Position numbers and translations under genes: made by a program. From positions 1 through 28,896 of the forward strand of contig JABLUY010000350.1 in NCBI GenBank assembly GCA_013306675.1: a stretch of 28,896 nt of DNA. The letters are read 5' to 3'. A model generated the notes under the pieces. That model did not search any database and had not been told where the DNA came from. It worked only from the letters and a program-made list of their open reading frames with translations. Origin of the DNA: Thraustochytrium sp. TN22 (Eukaryota > Sar > Bigyra > Thraustochytrida > Thraustochytriidae). Below are positions 1 through 9,954 of the stretch, piece after piece (positions within the stretch are counted from its first letter, which is position 1; each line of letters opens with the position of its first letter).

Positions 1-39
<39 letters not shown>

Positions 40-70
40 CGCTCGCTCGCTCGCTCGCTCGCTCGCTCGC
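1..70. repeat. Compound (GCTT)n/(GCTC)n tetranucleotide repeat
   Basis: Nine perfect copies of GCTT (1-36) pass directly into eight copies of GCTC (37-68). The two blocks differ by one transition per unit, so one array probably arose from the other by substitution and expansion. The array may extend beyond the left edge of the window. It translates as a Leu/Ala/Cys/Arg-rich frame with no gene character. Confidence 0.95.
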
Positions 71-2002
71 ACTCGCTTGCCCTCATCGGGAGGCGGCCGC
101 CGCCGGGCGGCGCCCCAGGGCGGCAGGCGCTCCCAGGCGAAGCTAGTTCGAGCTACTCCGCCGCTACCGCACCCACAAGCGAGCAAGTAGCGCGCCGCGG
201 CTCGCAGCGCTTAGTTACATCGCACGGCAGGCGGCTTGAGCAGCTCGCTCTCGCTAGGTACCAGCCAGCTCTTTGCTACCGCTTCGCTGGCTGACGTCCT
301 TGAGCTGCAGCTCGGCCACGGAGCGAGAAAGACCCATCAACTTCTGAGGGGACGGTCTCTTTCCTGAGAGACGCGAAACGGGCTGTCCCGCTCCCGGACC
401 CGACGCTGCCGCTCTGGCGAGCGAGCGAAGGACCCGCGGGAGCCGGGTCGCGGCGACGGGCCCCGGCTGGACTTTCTTTCCACAGAAGCTCCTCCTCGGA
501 TTGCGCGTTGGCTGCCTGCCTGCCCCTCGCGTATGGCTCGCGAATGTTGGTTCAGGTCAGCCAGACGGTTGTGTCCTGTTGTCCATGCGGACGGCAAGAC
601 GAGGCGGGTAATCACCGTGTCCGCGAGACGAAAACAGCGCGAAATCAGGAGAGGGACCGCCTGCCTGCGCCTACTCGAGCAGGCATGTCGCTCGCTAGCT
701 AGAGGCTAGAGCAGCCCGGGCGCAGCCCGCGGGGGCAGCACGCACGTCACCTGGCGCGCGGTCCTGCGCGTGCCGTGGAAGAAAGGCCCCCCTGGCCCGC
801 ATTCTGTGCGGCCGAACTGAGCTGCCCCGCTGGCATGTGGGTCAAGGCCGAGCTGCTGCTTTTTGCCTAGGGGCTGGGCCACTTGCGATGCCGAAGTCAG
901 TGCCGATGCCGGCCAGGTGCAGGCACTGGCGACGACGCAGATGCATGGCTGGCCTACTCGTACTCGAGCTGCCGGCAGCCTGGCCGCGCGGCTGGTGGTT
1001 GCGAACTTGCGACTCGAAGCAACCAACGGCGTAGATCCCACAGCACGGAATCAAAATGCTGCAGCTTGCAGGCTCCTGCTAACGCACGCGCTCGGCACAC
1101 CGCCACAGCGCAAGCCCGTCCAGGGCCTCGCAGCTTTGGTAGAGAAGCTGATCTGTAGAACGGAGGCGGACGGCGGCCAGGTTGGAACCTGCCGGACAGC
1201 GCGCGGTGCGAGTCGGTAGCGCGCGGTGGCTCGCAGGGCAAGCCGTGGGGCGAGCCGCGTGCGGGTGCCCAGCGTCCGGGCGGAGGTCGGCCCCGGCAAG
1301 GGACGGCCGCGCGCTGCGCTGGAGCCGATCGACGATGGAAGGGTTACAGCAAGCTGGTGACGAGGCCGCGCCCAATCCGTCGCCCGCCACCCGCGCTAGC
1401 TCGCGGACGCATGGCTGCTCGGCACAGAACTAGTGAGCAACTCATCACCAGCCGTGGCGTCGGTGCAAACCGCGAGCGAGCTCCAGTCCAGTGGCAGAGC
1501 CGACCGACACAGCAGCTACGCGCGCACACGCGATCCGACGGACGCGAGAGCGAGAGACCAACCTCTCTCTTTCAATAGTTCTGTGGGAGCTGAGGGCGCG
1601 CACCATTCCAGGCGTGCAATACGCGCCCCTTTGCCTCTCTCTTGAGCGTCCTTGCGCGGCGACACCACGCAAAATGGTTTCGAGTTGACCGGGCCTGCAG
1701 GCCCTAAAGAGCACAAACGGAAAAGATTGCGTGGGCTCCTCTCCCGGGCGAGGTCCGGGCCACGGTCGATGCATCTCCTCCCAACGGCCCCGCCGAAGGC
1801 CCACCGCAAGTCGAGTCGTCTGTGGCCGTCCTGCGCAGTGGGGTTGCGAAAGAATTTCCCGCTGCTCAACAACCGGCGTAGACATGCTACGTAGCTGGCT
1901 GCGTCGCGCGTTGTTTGCAGGGGGCAAATGGCACGACCCGTGAGCCGAGCACCGTCCCCTCGCTGTTTTCTTGCCTTCTATGCTCTCCTCAAAAGAAAAG
2001 AC

Positions 2003-2046
2003 ACGAAGCGCACTGCCACGGCTTACGAAGCACACTGCCACGGCTT
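2003..2046. repeat. 22-bp tandem duplication
   Basis: Two adjacent 22-bp units (2003-2024 and 2025-2046), starting ACGAAGC and ending CACGGCTT, differ at a single base. No gene context is visible. Confidence 0.9.
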
Positions 2047-2347
2047 GTCGCGTCGTCCGCCTGCCCAAGGTGCGAGCGAGTACGCAAGCGGCGGCCGGCC
2101 GCACTGGCGAGGCAATGCCCAAGCCAACCATGTCGACAGAGTTGAGCATGAAAGCGTGACGGGGGGGTTAGAGAGGTAGAGAGTGCCCACGGGGCACGGC
2201 GCGTGTCCCTTCCTGTCGGCTTTGAGTTGCCAGCCAGGCCAGGCAATCGGAGCGCGTGCCCTACTCGTTGGCTCAGGAATTTAGCGAAACGCAGCCCAAC
2301 TACTACAGGCTCGCAGCGCAGGCACGCCACGCCACGCCATGCCACAC

Positions 2348-2398
2348 AAAGCGTGGCTTGACTTGGCTTGACTTGACTTGTCTCGTCTTGTCTTGGCA
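2348..2398 (+). repeat. Degenerate CTTGA/CTTGT pentamer repeat
   Basis: A run of about ten related pentamers of the type CTTGA, CTTGG and CTTGT. It ends in a pyrimidine-rich stretch followed by CAG, which resembles a 3' splice site, but no flanking exon could be recognised. Confidence 0.6.
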
Positions 2399-3476
2399 GG
2401 GCCGCCCAGCGCAGCATTGCGCCTGCCGACTGACGCGGACAGGAGGAGGGCAGGTTGCCCTGCAACCGTCCCATCATCTTCCAGCTGCCAGTGGCTCCTC
2501 GTTCAGTTGCTCTCTGGCTCGATCAAGTTCATGCCAGCCTACCGTTGCTCGGCCCAAGCCAGGAAACCAAGTCTGCGCGACGAGGGCCGATGAGGCGAGG
2601 GCTTGGGGGCTCGGGCTAGCCAAGTCCTGGACAGAGAGTAAAGGCGCTGCGCGCGCAAGCATGCGCGGCCACAGGCTCAGCGGAGCAAACGACGCTGCCG
2701 CCTCAAGTGCGCACGCTCACACCGCTGTCTTCCCGACCGGGCTCCCTACTCAAAAGGCGAAAGACAGATGGCCCCACGTGGCACGCTGTCATGACAGCGC
2801 GCGCGAGAGAGATTGATCAGAGAAAGAAAGCCGATTCGACCGGAATGTCGAAGCCTCGGCCGGACTCGCCTCGCGAGCAGCTCGTGGCTGGCCGTCGCCT
2901 CGCGTTTGGTCGTGGGGCGGCTGGGTGCACTGCGCATCTTGCAGTTGCCAAGCTTTGCGCCCGCGGACATTCCAAGTCCCGCTCCACGCTTACAACAAGT
3001 TGGCGCGTCTCACACGTTCGCTCACTCACAGTCAAGGCGCATGTCTCCCGCAGAGTAAGTTAGTTAGGCCAGCAAGCACCTGCAAGTTCGGTTGCTTGAC
3101 ATTTGCTTTCACCTGTGATGGACCGGCCTCTTTTTGAATGTGACGGCCAGACTGCGCGCGCAACGAGCTGTCGACCCTTGGCCGTCTGTCGCCTGTGCAA
3201 GCAGCCTGGCTGCACAGCAGGCCGGGCTTGCCCGGCCTCCTCCCGCTGCTCGAGCGACACGTCGCGGTGCTGGTCGGCAAGACGTGGCTGGCGGCCGGCA
3301 ACCTCGAGTCTTGAACCGCGCTTCGGCTGCCGGCCGGACCAGACGCTGACTCGGCGCACAGTTATCCAGCCAGCTAGCTCCTACGGCCGCTTCAAGCGCG
3401 GCGGAGCGGTCCCAGACAATCTCCACACTCCTTGAAACTTGAAAGCAGCTTGCAAGTGCTACAAGCCACACACAGG

Positions 3477-3507
<31 letters not shown>
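3477..3507. repeat. (CAGC)n tetranucleotide repeat
   Basis: Nearly eight perfect copies of CAGC. It is followed at once by a separate set of 12-bp palindromic repeats. Confidence 0.95.
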
Positions 3508-3510
3508 GGC

Positions 3511-3558
3511 AGGTATGCCAGCTGGTATGCCAGCTGGCTGGCACGCCAGCTGGCACGC
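3511..3558. repeat. Tandem 12-mers built on palindrome GCCAGCTGGC
   Basis: Two perfect direct copies of GTATGCCAGCTG (3513-3524 and 3525-3536) are followed by variant copies in which GTAT is replaced by GGCAC-type sequence. The core GCCAGCTGGC is self-complementary, so the cluster is both a direct and an inverted repeat and could form hairpins or bind a dimeric protein. No function can be assigned. Confidence 0.8.
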
Positions 3559-4253
3559 GTTGCGTCGTCGGCGTTTACTTTCATGCGATCGCCGCTCGCA
3601 CATCATCTTCGCATGAAGAAACTTGCTCCTCCGCTCTCCGCTGGGGGGCGGCCGGCGAGCGATCTTGCACGAGCTTCTCCCACGGTCGAGACGCCCAGGC
3701 TTACAACACTCTGTCAGGACAGTGCAGATTTGGAAGATCTGCAGCAGCCAGCCAAGGCATAAGCGAGGTCCGCTTGACGGCCCCCGAGGCTTGGAGGCGC
3801 CCCCGGTCAGCCCGGCCCCCAGGCGCCCTGGCCGCCTCCTGGCTGGCTACCGCGGGTCCCGCCGCGCAGCTCGAGTAGCGGATGGGGGCGAGCTCGGGAC
3901 GCCGGAATGGCTGAGAGCTCGCGGCCCGTTGCTTCCAGTGCTTATGGTCCGCTTGGCAGTGCTTGCTCGTGGGGCCGACTCGGGCAGCGCGCCGCCTGAA
4001 GCCTTTCGTGAAAGTTTCGTCGCGGCCGAGATGTCAGTGTAATGCCAGGTTGAAGAAGCACCCGCGGCGAAAGCAGGCAGGATTGGTGGAGGGCCGCGCT
4101 GGCCGAGCGGCCCCGGCCCACCTGGCACACTGTGGGCGCTACTCGAAGCGAGCCGCTGGCACGCGCTGCAGCTGTGGGCGCGCGCTGCCCCAGACACACC
4201 GCGAGCCGCACTGCGGCACTGCCAAGGTACCCCCTGCCAGTGCCAGCCAAGAT

Positions 4254-4282
4254 CGCGCGCGCGCGCGGCGCGCGCGCCGCGA
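4254..4282. repeat. Alternating CG tract
   Basis: About 28 bases of almost uninterrupted alternating C and G, with one inverted centre (GCGCGGCGCG). Such tracts can adopt Z-DNA or form hairpins. It lies in the gene-free region. Confidence 0.85.
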
Positions 4283-5697
4283 GGGGACCAAGGGTGGCCT
4301 GTTGATCGAGTGATGGATCGATCGATTGGCGCCTCACGTGCTGCTGCCTCCGAGCGGCTAGCTGGTCTGTCCGCCGCATGCTGGCTGGACCCGGCTGACG
4401 GAAGCCACCGGCTGAACGGTCCAGGCTGCAGTGCAGAGCAGAGCTGCAGTCGAGACCTGATTCGACTACAAACGGGCCAAGGGCGCGCGCCAAGGGCCCA
4501 AGATTGTCGTCATCCAGGCTTGGCGCCCTCCTGACGGCCTTGCAAGCGATATGTCCTGCGAGGGACAGGGGGGGGGTAGAGGCTTGCGCGGGTGGGGCGC
4601 GTGTCCTGGCCGTCCAGGGGTGCGTGGGGGAAGAGCCAACTACGCAAGCGCACGCACGCACGATCATACACCAACTCCGGGGCGCTCTGTGAGTTTGCCG
4701 AAACCCCATGGCCTGATGGCTGTTGTGCAGTCGGCACTCGCAGGACGGCGCCCGTGACGAAGCGCGCAAAGACTGGACTCGTAGCGCAGGGCCGGCCGCT
4801 GGTGGTGAAGTTAACCCCTTGCCATGGCTGCCTGATTGTCTTTCAACTGGCAGCATCGTGCAGTTGGAAGGAAGAAGCGAGTTGGCGATGCGGTAACTTC
4901 CTGCTGGCCGCCAGCTCGCGCCAGCTCGGCTCGCCCGCGCCGGCTCGGGCCGGGTCGAGCCGTGCACAGCCGGCGCGGGACGCACCCAGCAGAGCGGGCG
5001 CGCCGGGGGACAATTGGCGCGCTAACAGGCAGGCGTGGCTTCCTCACTGTCAGACGCCGACGATGACGTCGGTCTGTGGTTTGCCGATCAAAGCCCGCGC
5101 ACTCGAACACATCCTCCCGGGCGATTCTTGGATGCTGCCGAGCCAACCTGGGAGGATGGGTCGAAAACTTGCATGTCTCGCACTGTCTCCCCCTTCCTAA
5201 CTGTGAATGACGTTGGGAGCGCGCTGTCAAAGGCAGGCTGCCCCCCCCCCTTGCCTTCCCCCTCCCAAACAGTCACACAAATCCAAGAAACGGGGGGCAT
5301 TGGATCCGAGGTGGCGGCGGACGACGATCGCGTCCCGGAGGCGCCTCCCATCCCAACGCTCAGGCGCTGCTCACAAGTCAACGCATGGCCCGGCCAACGG
5401 GGGCCTGCCGGCCCTGGCAAGCTTGGCTGTCGCGCTGCTCTGCCATCGATGCTGTGGCCTGCTGCAGCCGCCACCCCGCAGATTAACTGACGGGAGCGAG
5501 TGCGAGTCGGTCTGCGGGCTTGGATGCGCAACCCGCCGTGGCATGCCAGAGGCTGGTTCACAAGGCTCAAGAGGTGGCTCGTGGGAGATTGGGAGACTCC
5601 CTGCCTCCTCGTACCCGGCCGGACTCGATCGAGCCTGCCCACCGAGTTGCCCACCAGAGCCAACCGAGCCGCTCGTGTGAGGCTTTTCGGCGAGAAC

Positions 5698-5749
5698 CGA
5701 GTTTGTTCACGCCGGAAATCGAGTTTGTTCACAGTCTCTAGGCCTAGAG
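5698..5749. repeat. 13-bp direct repeat plus 14-bp perfect palindrome
   Basis: CGAGTTTGTTCAC occurs at 5698-5710 and again at 5720-5732, a 22-bp period (two helical turns). Four bases later comes the perfect palindrome CTCTAGGCCTAGAG at 5736-5749. This resembles a cluster of protein binding sites but is also possible by chance. Confidence 0.7.
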
Positions 5750-6862
5750 GTCTTGTTCTGCCTGGGACGGCTGTATGGTCCCCCAAACCAGGCTTCACAC
5801 GCGCGCAGAGTCCCGAGCGCCGGCCTCACCCTGTTGCGAAGCCTCGTGGCCACGGCCACCGGCAGGCCGCTTAGCTAGGTCTTGTGTGGCAGCTAGCCAA
5901 TGCTTGCATTGCAAACGAAACCTGCAGAGGTAACTACGCAGTAAAAATTCTTCTGCGGCGCAGTTTTCACCATGCCCAAGGGAGCAAAACTGAGCAAGAC
6001 GATCAGGAATGAGCGACCAAGGTGCGAGCGAACAAGCGAATGCAGAGCAACGCTCTCTGGTGAACGCTCTTGTGGAACATCTTAGTCGCCGCGGTCGGTG
6101 AACGTTCATCGAAGGGCCGCACTCAACTTGAACGGCGGCACTTCTCCCAAAGAAGTGCCCAGAGCCGGCTCTGGCAAAGGCATGCGCCAGTCTCACGTGA
6201 CCAGTGTGCGCTGGCGGAGTCCGCCTCAGCGGCGCCGGCGGGCCGGGGGACAAGTTTGCGTTGGAGCCCAAGCTTGACTGTGATTCCGAGTCACGCGGCG
6301 CAGCAGAGACGGAATACTCCAAATTGCGAGCGCCACGTCGCATGTCTGCAAGGCTCGTCGTTTCTTATTTACATGAGTCATCACCGTCTTGTCGTCGCGA
6401 GGCGATCAGTAAGCTCGCATCACGGGGAAAGACAGACATGCAGACAGTCGCTTCTTTGACTCGGAGCACAGTGACGCACAGTGACACGCCACGCCCAGTT
6501 CCCCCCGGCGCGGTTCACGTGACGGGAGAGCGAGCCCTGGCCAAGACCCGCCGCGCACCCCCTTCGCCTGGGACAGGCTGGGAGCACCGATAACGCGCAG
6601 CTTAGCTGAGCCTCATACCGAGCACGTGGCGACCAGTCCCTGAACAGAACCATCAAGTAGCCAGGCGGAGGCGGGCGGTGTGGCGTGCTGCAGCAGCCTG
6701 CGGCAGCCTGAGCGTCATCTCCGAGCACGCGGACAGGGGGAGGGTGGTCACGATAATAGTGTGTCCCCACTGGACAGCTGACATGCGCCCTTGTTCGGGG
6801 CTGACCCCCATGCGCCGTGAACAAAGGCCGTGGCGAGCCTCGTCGTGGTCTGTCTGTCTAGC

Positions 6863-9508
6863 TCAGTCCGCGCCGAGAAGACGATAGATGCCACCGCCGC
6901 ACTTGAGGAGAAAGGCCTGCTGGTTGAGGACCTCAATGAGCTCGCGAAAGTCAGGAATGTCGCGTAGCAGGTTGACGCGCTGTGCCTCCTCCTTCATCTG
7001 CTCGAGCGAGAAGCGCGAGGTGCCACGCTCGCGCGCAGCGCGCTTGAGCTGGGCGACGAGCGCCTTGACCTGTTTGGCCATGGACATGCCAGAGCTGCGC
7101 TGGAAGTCGACGGCGCCCGTATCGTCCGTAAAGGCGTCGAGCAGGGACTCCTGCATGAGCGAGACAATGTCCTCGGCGTCAGCCTCAGTGACGACGTCGC
7201 GCAGCTCGAGTTTGGCGCGCGCCTGCGCCAGGCGCACGAGCGACTCCAGCTGGCGCGTCGTGATGGGCGTCGACTCGCAGGAGCTGCCCTTCTCGCGAAG
7301 CTCCAAGTAAAAGGCCTGCAGGACGCGGCAGGCGCCTACGCTGAGCTTCGGGTGGCAGTAATGCTTGGCAAAGGCCAGGTACTTGCGCAAGAGGTCTGCC
7401 GGGAGCGGGTCCGTGCCCTCGAAGCGGCGCACGCGCTCGTGCAGAAAGGCCTGCACCGACTGCGCACGCGGCCGCGTCTGGCGCCGCGCCGCCTGCGCCG
7501 CGCGCCGGTTCACGCGCCGGCGCTTGCGGCCGGGCTGCACCTGAGACTGCGACTGCGACTGCGAGTCCGCCGAGGCGTCCGGGCCGGCCGCCTCATCGGC
7601 GCCTTGCAGGTGCTTCTCCACCACGTAGTCCGCAATGAGCGCATCGTGCTCGTGGCTCGCGCGGTCCACCAAGATGAAGACCAGGTCGAAGCGCGAGAGC
7701 AACGGTGCGCTCATGCGCAGATTCTCCAGCACCGTGCGATTGCGGTTGTATCGGCCGCCGATCGGGTTTGCCGCCGCCAAGATGGCCGTGCGCGCCGACA
7801 GCGTGCACACAATGCCGGCCTTGGCGATGCTGATCGACTGCTGCTCCATGGCCTCCAGCAGCGCCGATGAGTCGCAACGCATCTTGTCGAATTCGTCCAG
7901 GCAGCACACGCCGCGGTCCGCCAGCACCAGCGCGCCGGCCTCCAGCGAGTGCTCGCCGCTCGGGTCTTTGCTCATGGTCACGGTCAGCCCAGACTGCGAC
8001 GCCGTGTTGCCGCACACGTAGACCCCGCGCGGGCTCACCGCTGCGGCCGCCTTGAGCATCTGGCTCTTGCCCAGCCCTGGGTCGCCAACCACCAGCACGT
8101 GCGCGTCCCCGCGGATCGGCACCGAGCTCTTGCGCCCCGTCACACCCGTGCCGCCCGCCAGCCCCAGCAGCAGCCCGAACTTGACGTGCTCCTGCCCCAG
8201 AATCAGAGGGCACAGGCTGTACACCAGGAACGCGTAGTCGAATCGCTCCGATACCGTCTGGATCATGGCGTAGTCGCGCTCCGTCAGATTCGCCACCACG
8301 TCGTTCTTCTGCTTGTTCTCCTCGCTGAACCCCAGCCGCAGAAGCCCGCGTGGTACAGCCGTCCCCGCCACCCCCGCCGCCTCGCGCGGGTGCTGCCGCA
8401 TATGCTGCAGCACCTGCACGGCAGTGCTGTCTTGCGTCGAGGAGGGCGGCGACGCAGCTGCCGAGGCAGGCTGACTCGCCTCAACAGCCGCTGTCGAAGC
8501 CGCCGCCGCCTCGCTGCCACCGTCGCCGCTGCTGCTGCTGCTGCTACCACCGCTCACAACAGGGGACTTGGTCTCAATCGCGTTTGCCTCGAGAATGAGC
8601 ACCAACAGGCTGGCTTCGCGATTCTTCCCCTTGGCACGCGACCCCTTACCCGTCAAACTCTCCGAGTTGAGCGCCTTGACGATTCCGCAGATCGTCACCA
8701 CGTCGCCCGGCACTACCAGGTCCACGAGATCCTCGGTCAGCTCCACCTCGATCGTGCGCGGCACCGCGCCGCCCGTGCCCGGGTTGGCCGCCTCCTCCGC
8801 CTCCTGCAGCCGGATCAGCTGGAAGTCCACCGTCACGGCCGACGCCTTGAGCGCCTTGAACGTCTTGCCCTTGCACTCCTTGTTCTCGCAGTGCGTTGGG
8901 GGAGCGAACTTGCCGTCCGGCATCGACTTGCAGATGCTCTCCCCGCACTTGGGGCACTCAAAGTCCATGCGCTTCACTAACGGCCGCACCCCGGACACGC
9001 GCACCACCGTGCCGCGCACCGCCACGAACTTGCCTAAGTGGTTCGACTTGAGCTGCCGGATGCTCGTCAGCGGCCGGTACGCCACGAACCGCGCGCTGAT
9101 GCGCGTAAGCACCGGGTTGAGCTCGCCCCCGGGCGCCTGCCGCGCGCGCATCGAGCAGATCGCCAGCCCCAGGCAGCTCAGCGTCATCTTCGCATTTGAC
9201 TGCAGCGACGTCCCGAACCGCGCCAGCGGGTCGCCCTCCGGAATGCGCGCGCAGAACTCGCGAAAGTCGAAGACCACCTGCGTCGCCTTCTCCAGGTCCA
9301 CGCCGCCCAGCAGAGCGCCCCCGCGCTCCGCCGATGCCAGAAAGTTGCGAAACAGCTTCACCGCGCGCGCCCACGCGTGGCCCGCGTCGAAGTCGTCGAA
9401 CGGGAAGAAGAGCTCCCAGTTCTCCGCGATAAGCGCGTCCTCCTCGCTCGTCGTGCCCGCGCCGCCGTCGCCGCGTCCCGAGCCCGCATCGCTGTCGGCC
9501 GGAGCCAT
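6863..9508 (-). CDS. MCM8: DNA helicase MCM8
   Basis: A single-exon gene of 881 aa; human MCM8 is of similar size. MCM8 forms a hexameric helicase with MCM9 that acts in homologous recombination and crosslink repair, separately from the replicative MCM2-7 ring. In order, the protein shows an N-terminal MCM domain, a zinc finger with cysteines near residues 185, 188, 207 and 212, and an OB-fold with the PGDVVTICGIVK stretch typical of MCM8. A Ser/Ala-rich linker (about 315-360) leads to the AAA+ domain: Walker A GDPGLGKS (475-482), Walker B LDEFDK (537-542) and arginine finger SRFD (605-608). A basic possible nuclear signal (about 661-668) and a C-terminal winged helix ending at the stop follow. 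All catalytic residues are present. I chose the ATG at 9508; the frame is open four codons further but lacks an upstream ATG there. Assignment to MCM8 rather than MCM9 or MCM2-7 rests on the zinc-finger and OB-fold wording. Confidence 0.93.
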   Translation of the reverse strand: MAPADSDAGSGRGDGGAGTTSEEDALIAENWELFFPFDDFDAGHAWARAVKLFRNFLASAERGGALLGGVDLEKATQVVFDFREFCARIPEGDPLARFGTSLQSNAKMTLSCLGLAICSMRARQAPGGELNPVLTRISARFVAYRPLTSIRQLKSNHLGKFVAVRGTVVRVSGVRPLVKRMDFECPKCGESICKSMPDGKFAPPTHCENKECKGKTFKALKASAVTVDFQLIRLQEAEEAANPGTGGAVPRTIEVELTEDLVDLVVPGDVVTICGIVKALNSESLTGKGSRAKGKNREASLLVLILEANAIETKSPVVSGGSSSSSSGDGGSEAAAASTAAVEASQPASAAASPPSSTQDSTAVQVLQHMRQHPREAAGVAGTAVPRGLLRLGFSEENKQKNDVVANLTERDYAMIQTVSERFDYAFLVYSLCPLILGQEHVKFGLLLGLAGGTGVTGRKSSVPIRGDAHVLVVGDPGLGKSQMLKAAAAVSPRGVYVCGNTASQSGLTVTMSKDPSGEHSLEAGALVLADRGVCCLDEFDKMRCDSSALLEAMEQQSISIAKAGIVCTLSARTAILAAANPIGGRYNRNRTVLENLRMSAPLLSRFDLVFILVDRASHEHDALIADYVVEKHLQGADEAAGPDASADSQSQSQSQVQPGRKRRRVNRRAAQAARRQTRPRAQSVQAFLHERVRRFEGTDPLPADLLRKYLAFAKHYCHPKLSVGACRVLQAFYLELREKGSSCESTPITTRQLESLVRLAQARAKLELRDVVTEADAEDIVSLMQESLLDAFTDDTGAVDFQRSSGMSMAKQVKALVAQLKRAARERGTSRFSLEQMKEEAQRVNLLRDIPDFRELIEVLNQQAFLLKCGGGIYRLLGAD

Positions 9509-9954
9509 GCCGCCGCGCACCGCACGGCACGGCGCCTTGCCGCGCTAGGCTGCGCAGCGCAGGGCCGCCGCGCCCGCCCCTTTCGCGCCCGCCGGCCTTG
9601 CGGCTCTGCACCGCCGCCGCTGCGGCAGCGCCGGCGGGCTCGACGCCGCTGCTCGCTTTGAGCGGCGCAGTTGGCTGGTCTGGCCTGCCTAACCACCGCC
9701 GGCCGGGCCGCCGCCATCATGATGCAGTGCCGCCGCGGAACCCGTTGCGCGTACAGTGCGGCCACATGCATGGTCATGGCAAGGGCTGAAAGCGGGATCT
9801 TCAAGTTCAGGTTCCGGTCTTCTGGCTCTTCTGGCGTCTTCTGGCCCCCTCTGGCTCATGTCGGCGCAACCACCGTGACCGTGACCGCGGCGAAAGAAAA
9901 CGCAAAGGTCAGAGGTCTTTTCCTTTTCTAGTTCAACGTGAGGTTTCCTCTTCA
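9509..9954. promoter_or_regulatory. MCM8 upstream region and URI 3' UTR
   Basis: A 446-bp spacer between two minus-strand genes. It must hold the 3' end of the URI transcript and the promoter and 5' UTR of MCM8. A near-perfect repeat of TCTTCTGGC with one- or two-base spacers lies at about 9817-9850. An ATGCAT hexamer lies near 9766. No TATA box is obvious. Confidence 0.4.

Larger units (their letters stand above)
1..6862. other. Gene-free, repeat-studded region
   Basis: No protein family, splice-supported gene, tRNA or rRNA could be recognised in these 6.9 kb on either strand. The longer open frames here, such as those on the minus strand near 3942-4985, 5088-5798 and 1445-2149, are rich in Arg, Ala, Ser and Pro, show no domain, and look like chance frames in GC-rich DNA. 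The region contains tetranucleotide arrays, short tandem duplications, palindromes and an alternating CG tract, listed separately. Its right end must include the 3' untranslated region of MCM8. It may also hold the promoter of a gene to the left, or a non-coding RNA; neither can be shown from the sequence. The contrast with the gene-dense remainder of the window is clear. Confidence 0.6.

Noticed and set aside
1-70. Telomeric repeat
   Set aside because: GCTT/GCTC tetramers do not match known TTAGGG- or TTTAGGG-type telomere units.
3477-3558. CRISPR-like array
   Set aside because: The units are 4 or 12 bp without unique spacers, and the genome is eukaryotic.
3942-5798. Open frames of 347 and 236 codons on the minus strand in the left region
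   Set aside because: Arg/Ala/Ser/Pro-rich, no domain, no repeat of conserved wording and no neighbouring exons; expected by chance at this GC content.
9509-9520. MCM8 start at 9520
   Set aside because: The codon there is GTG, not ATG; the first in-frame ATG is at 9508.
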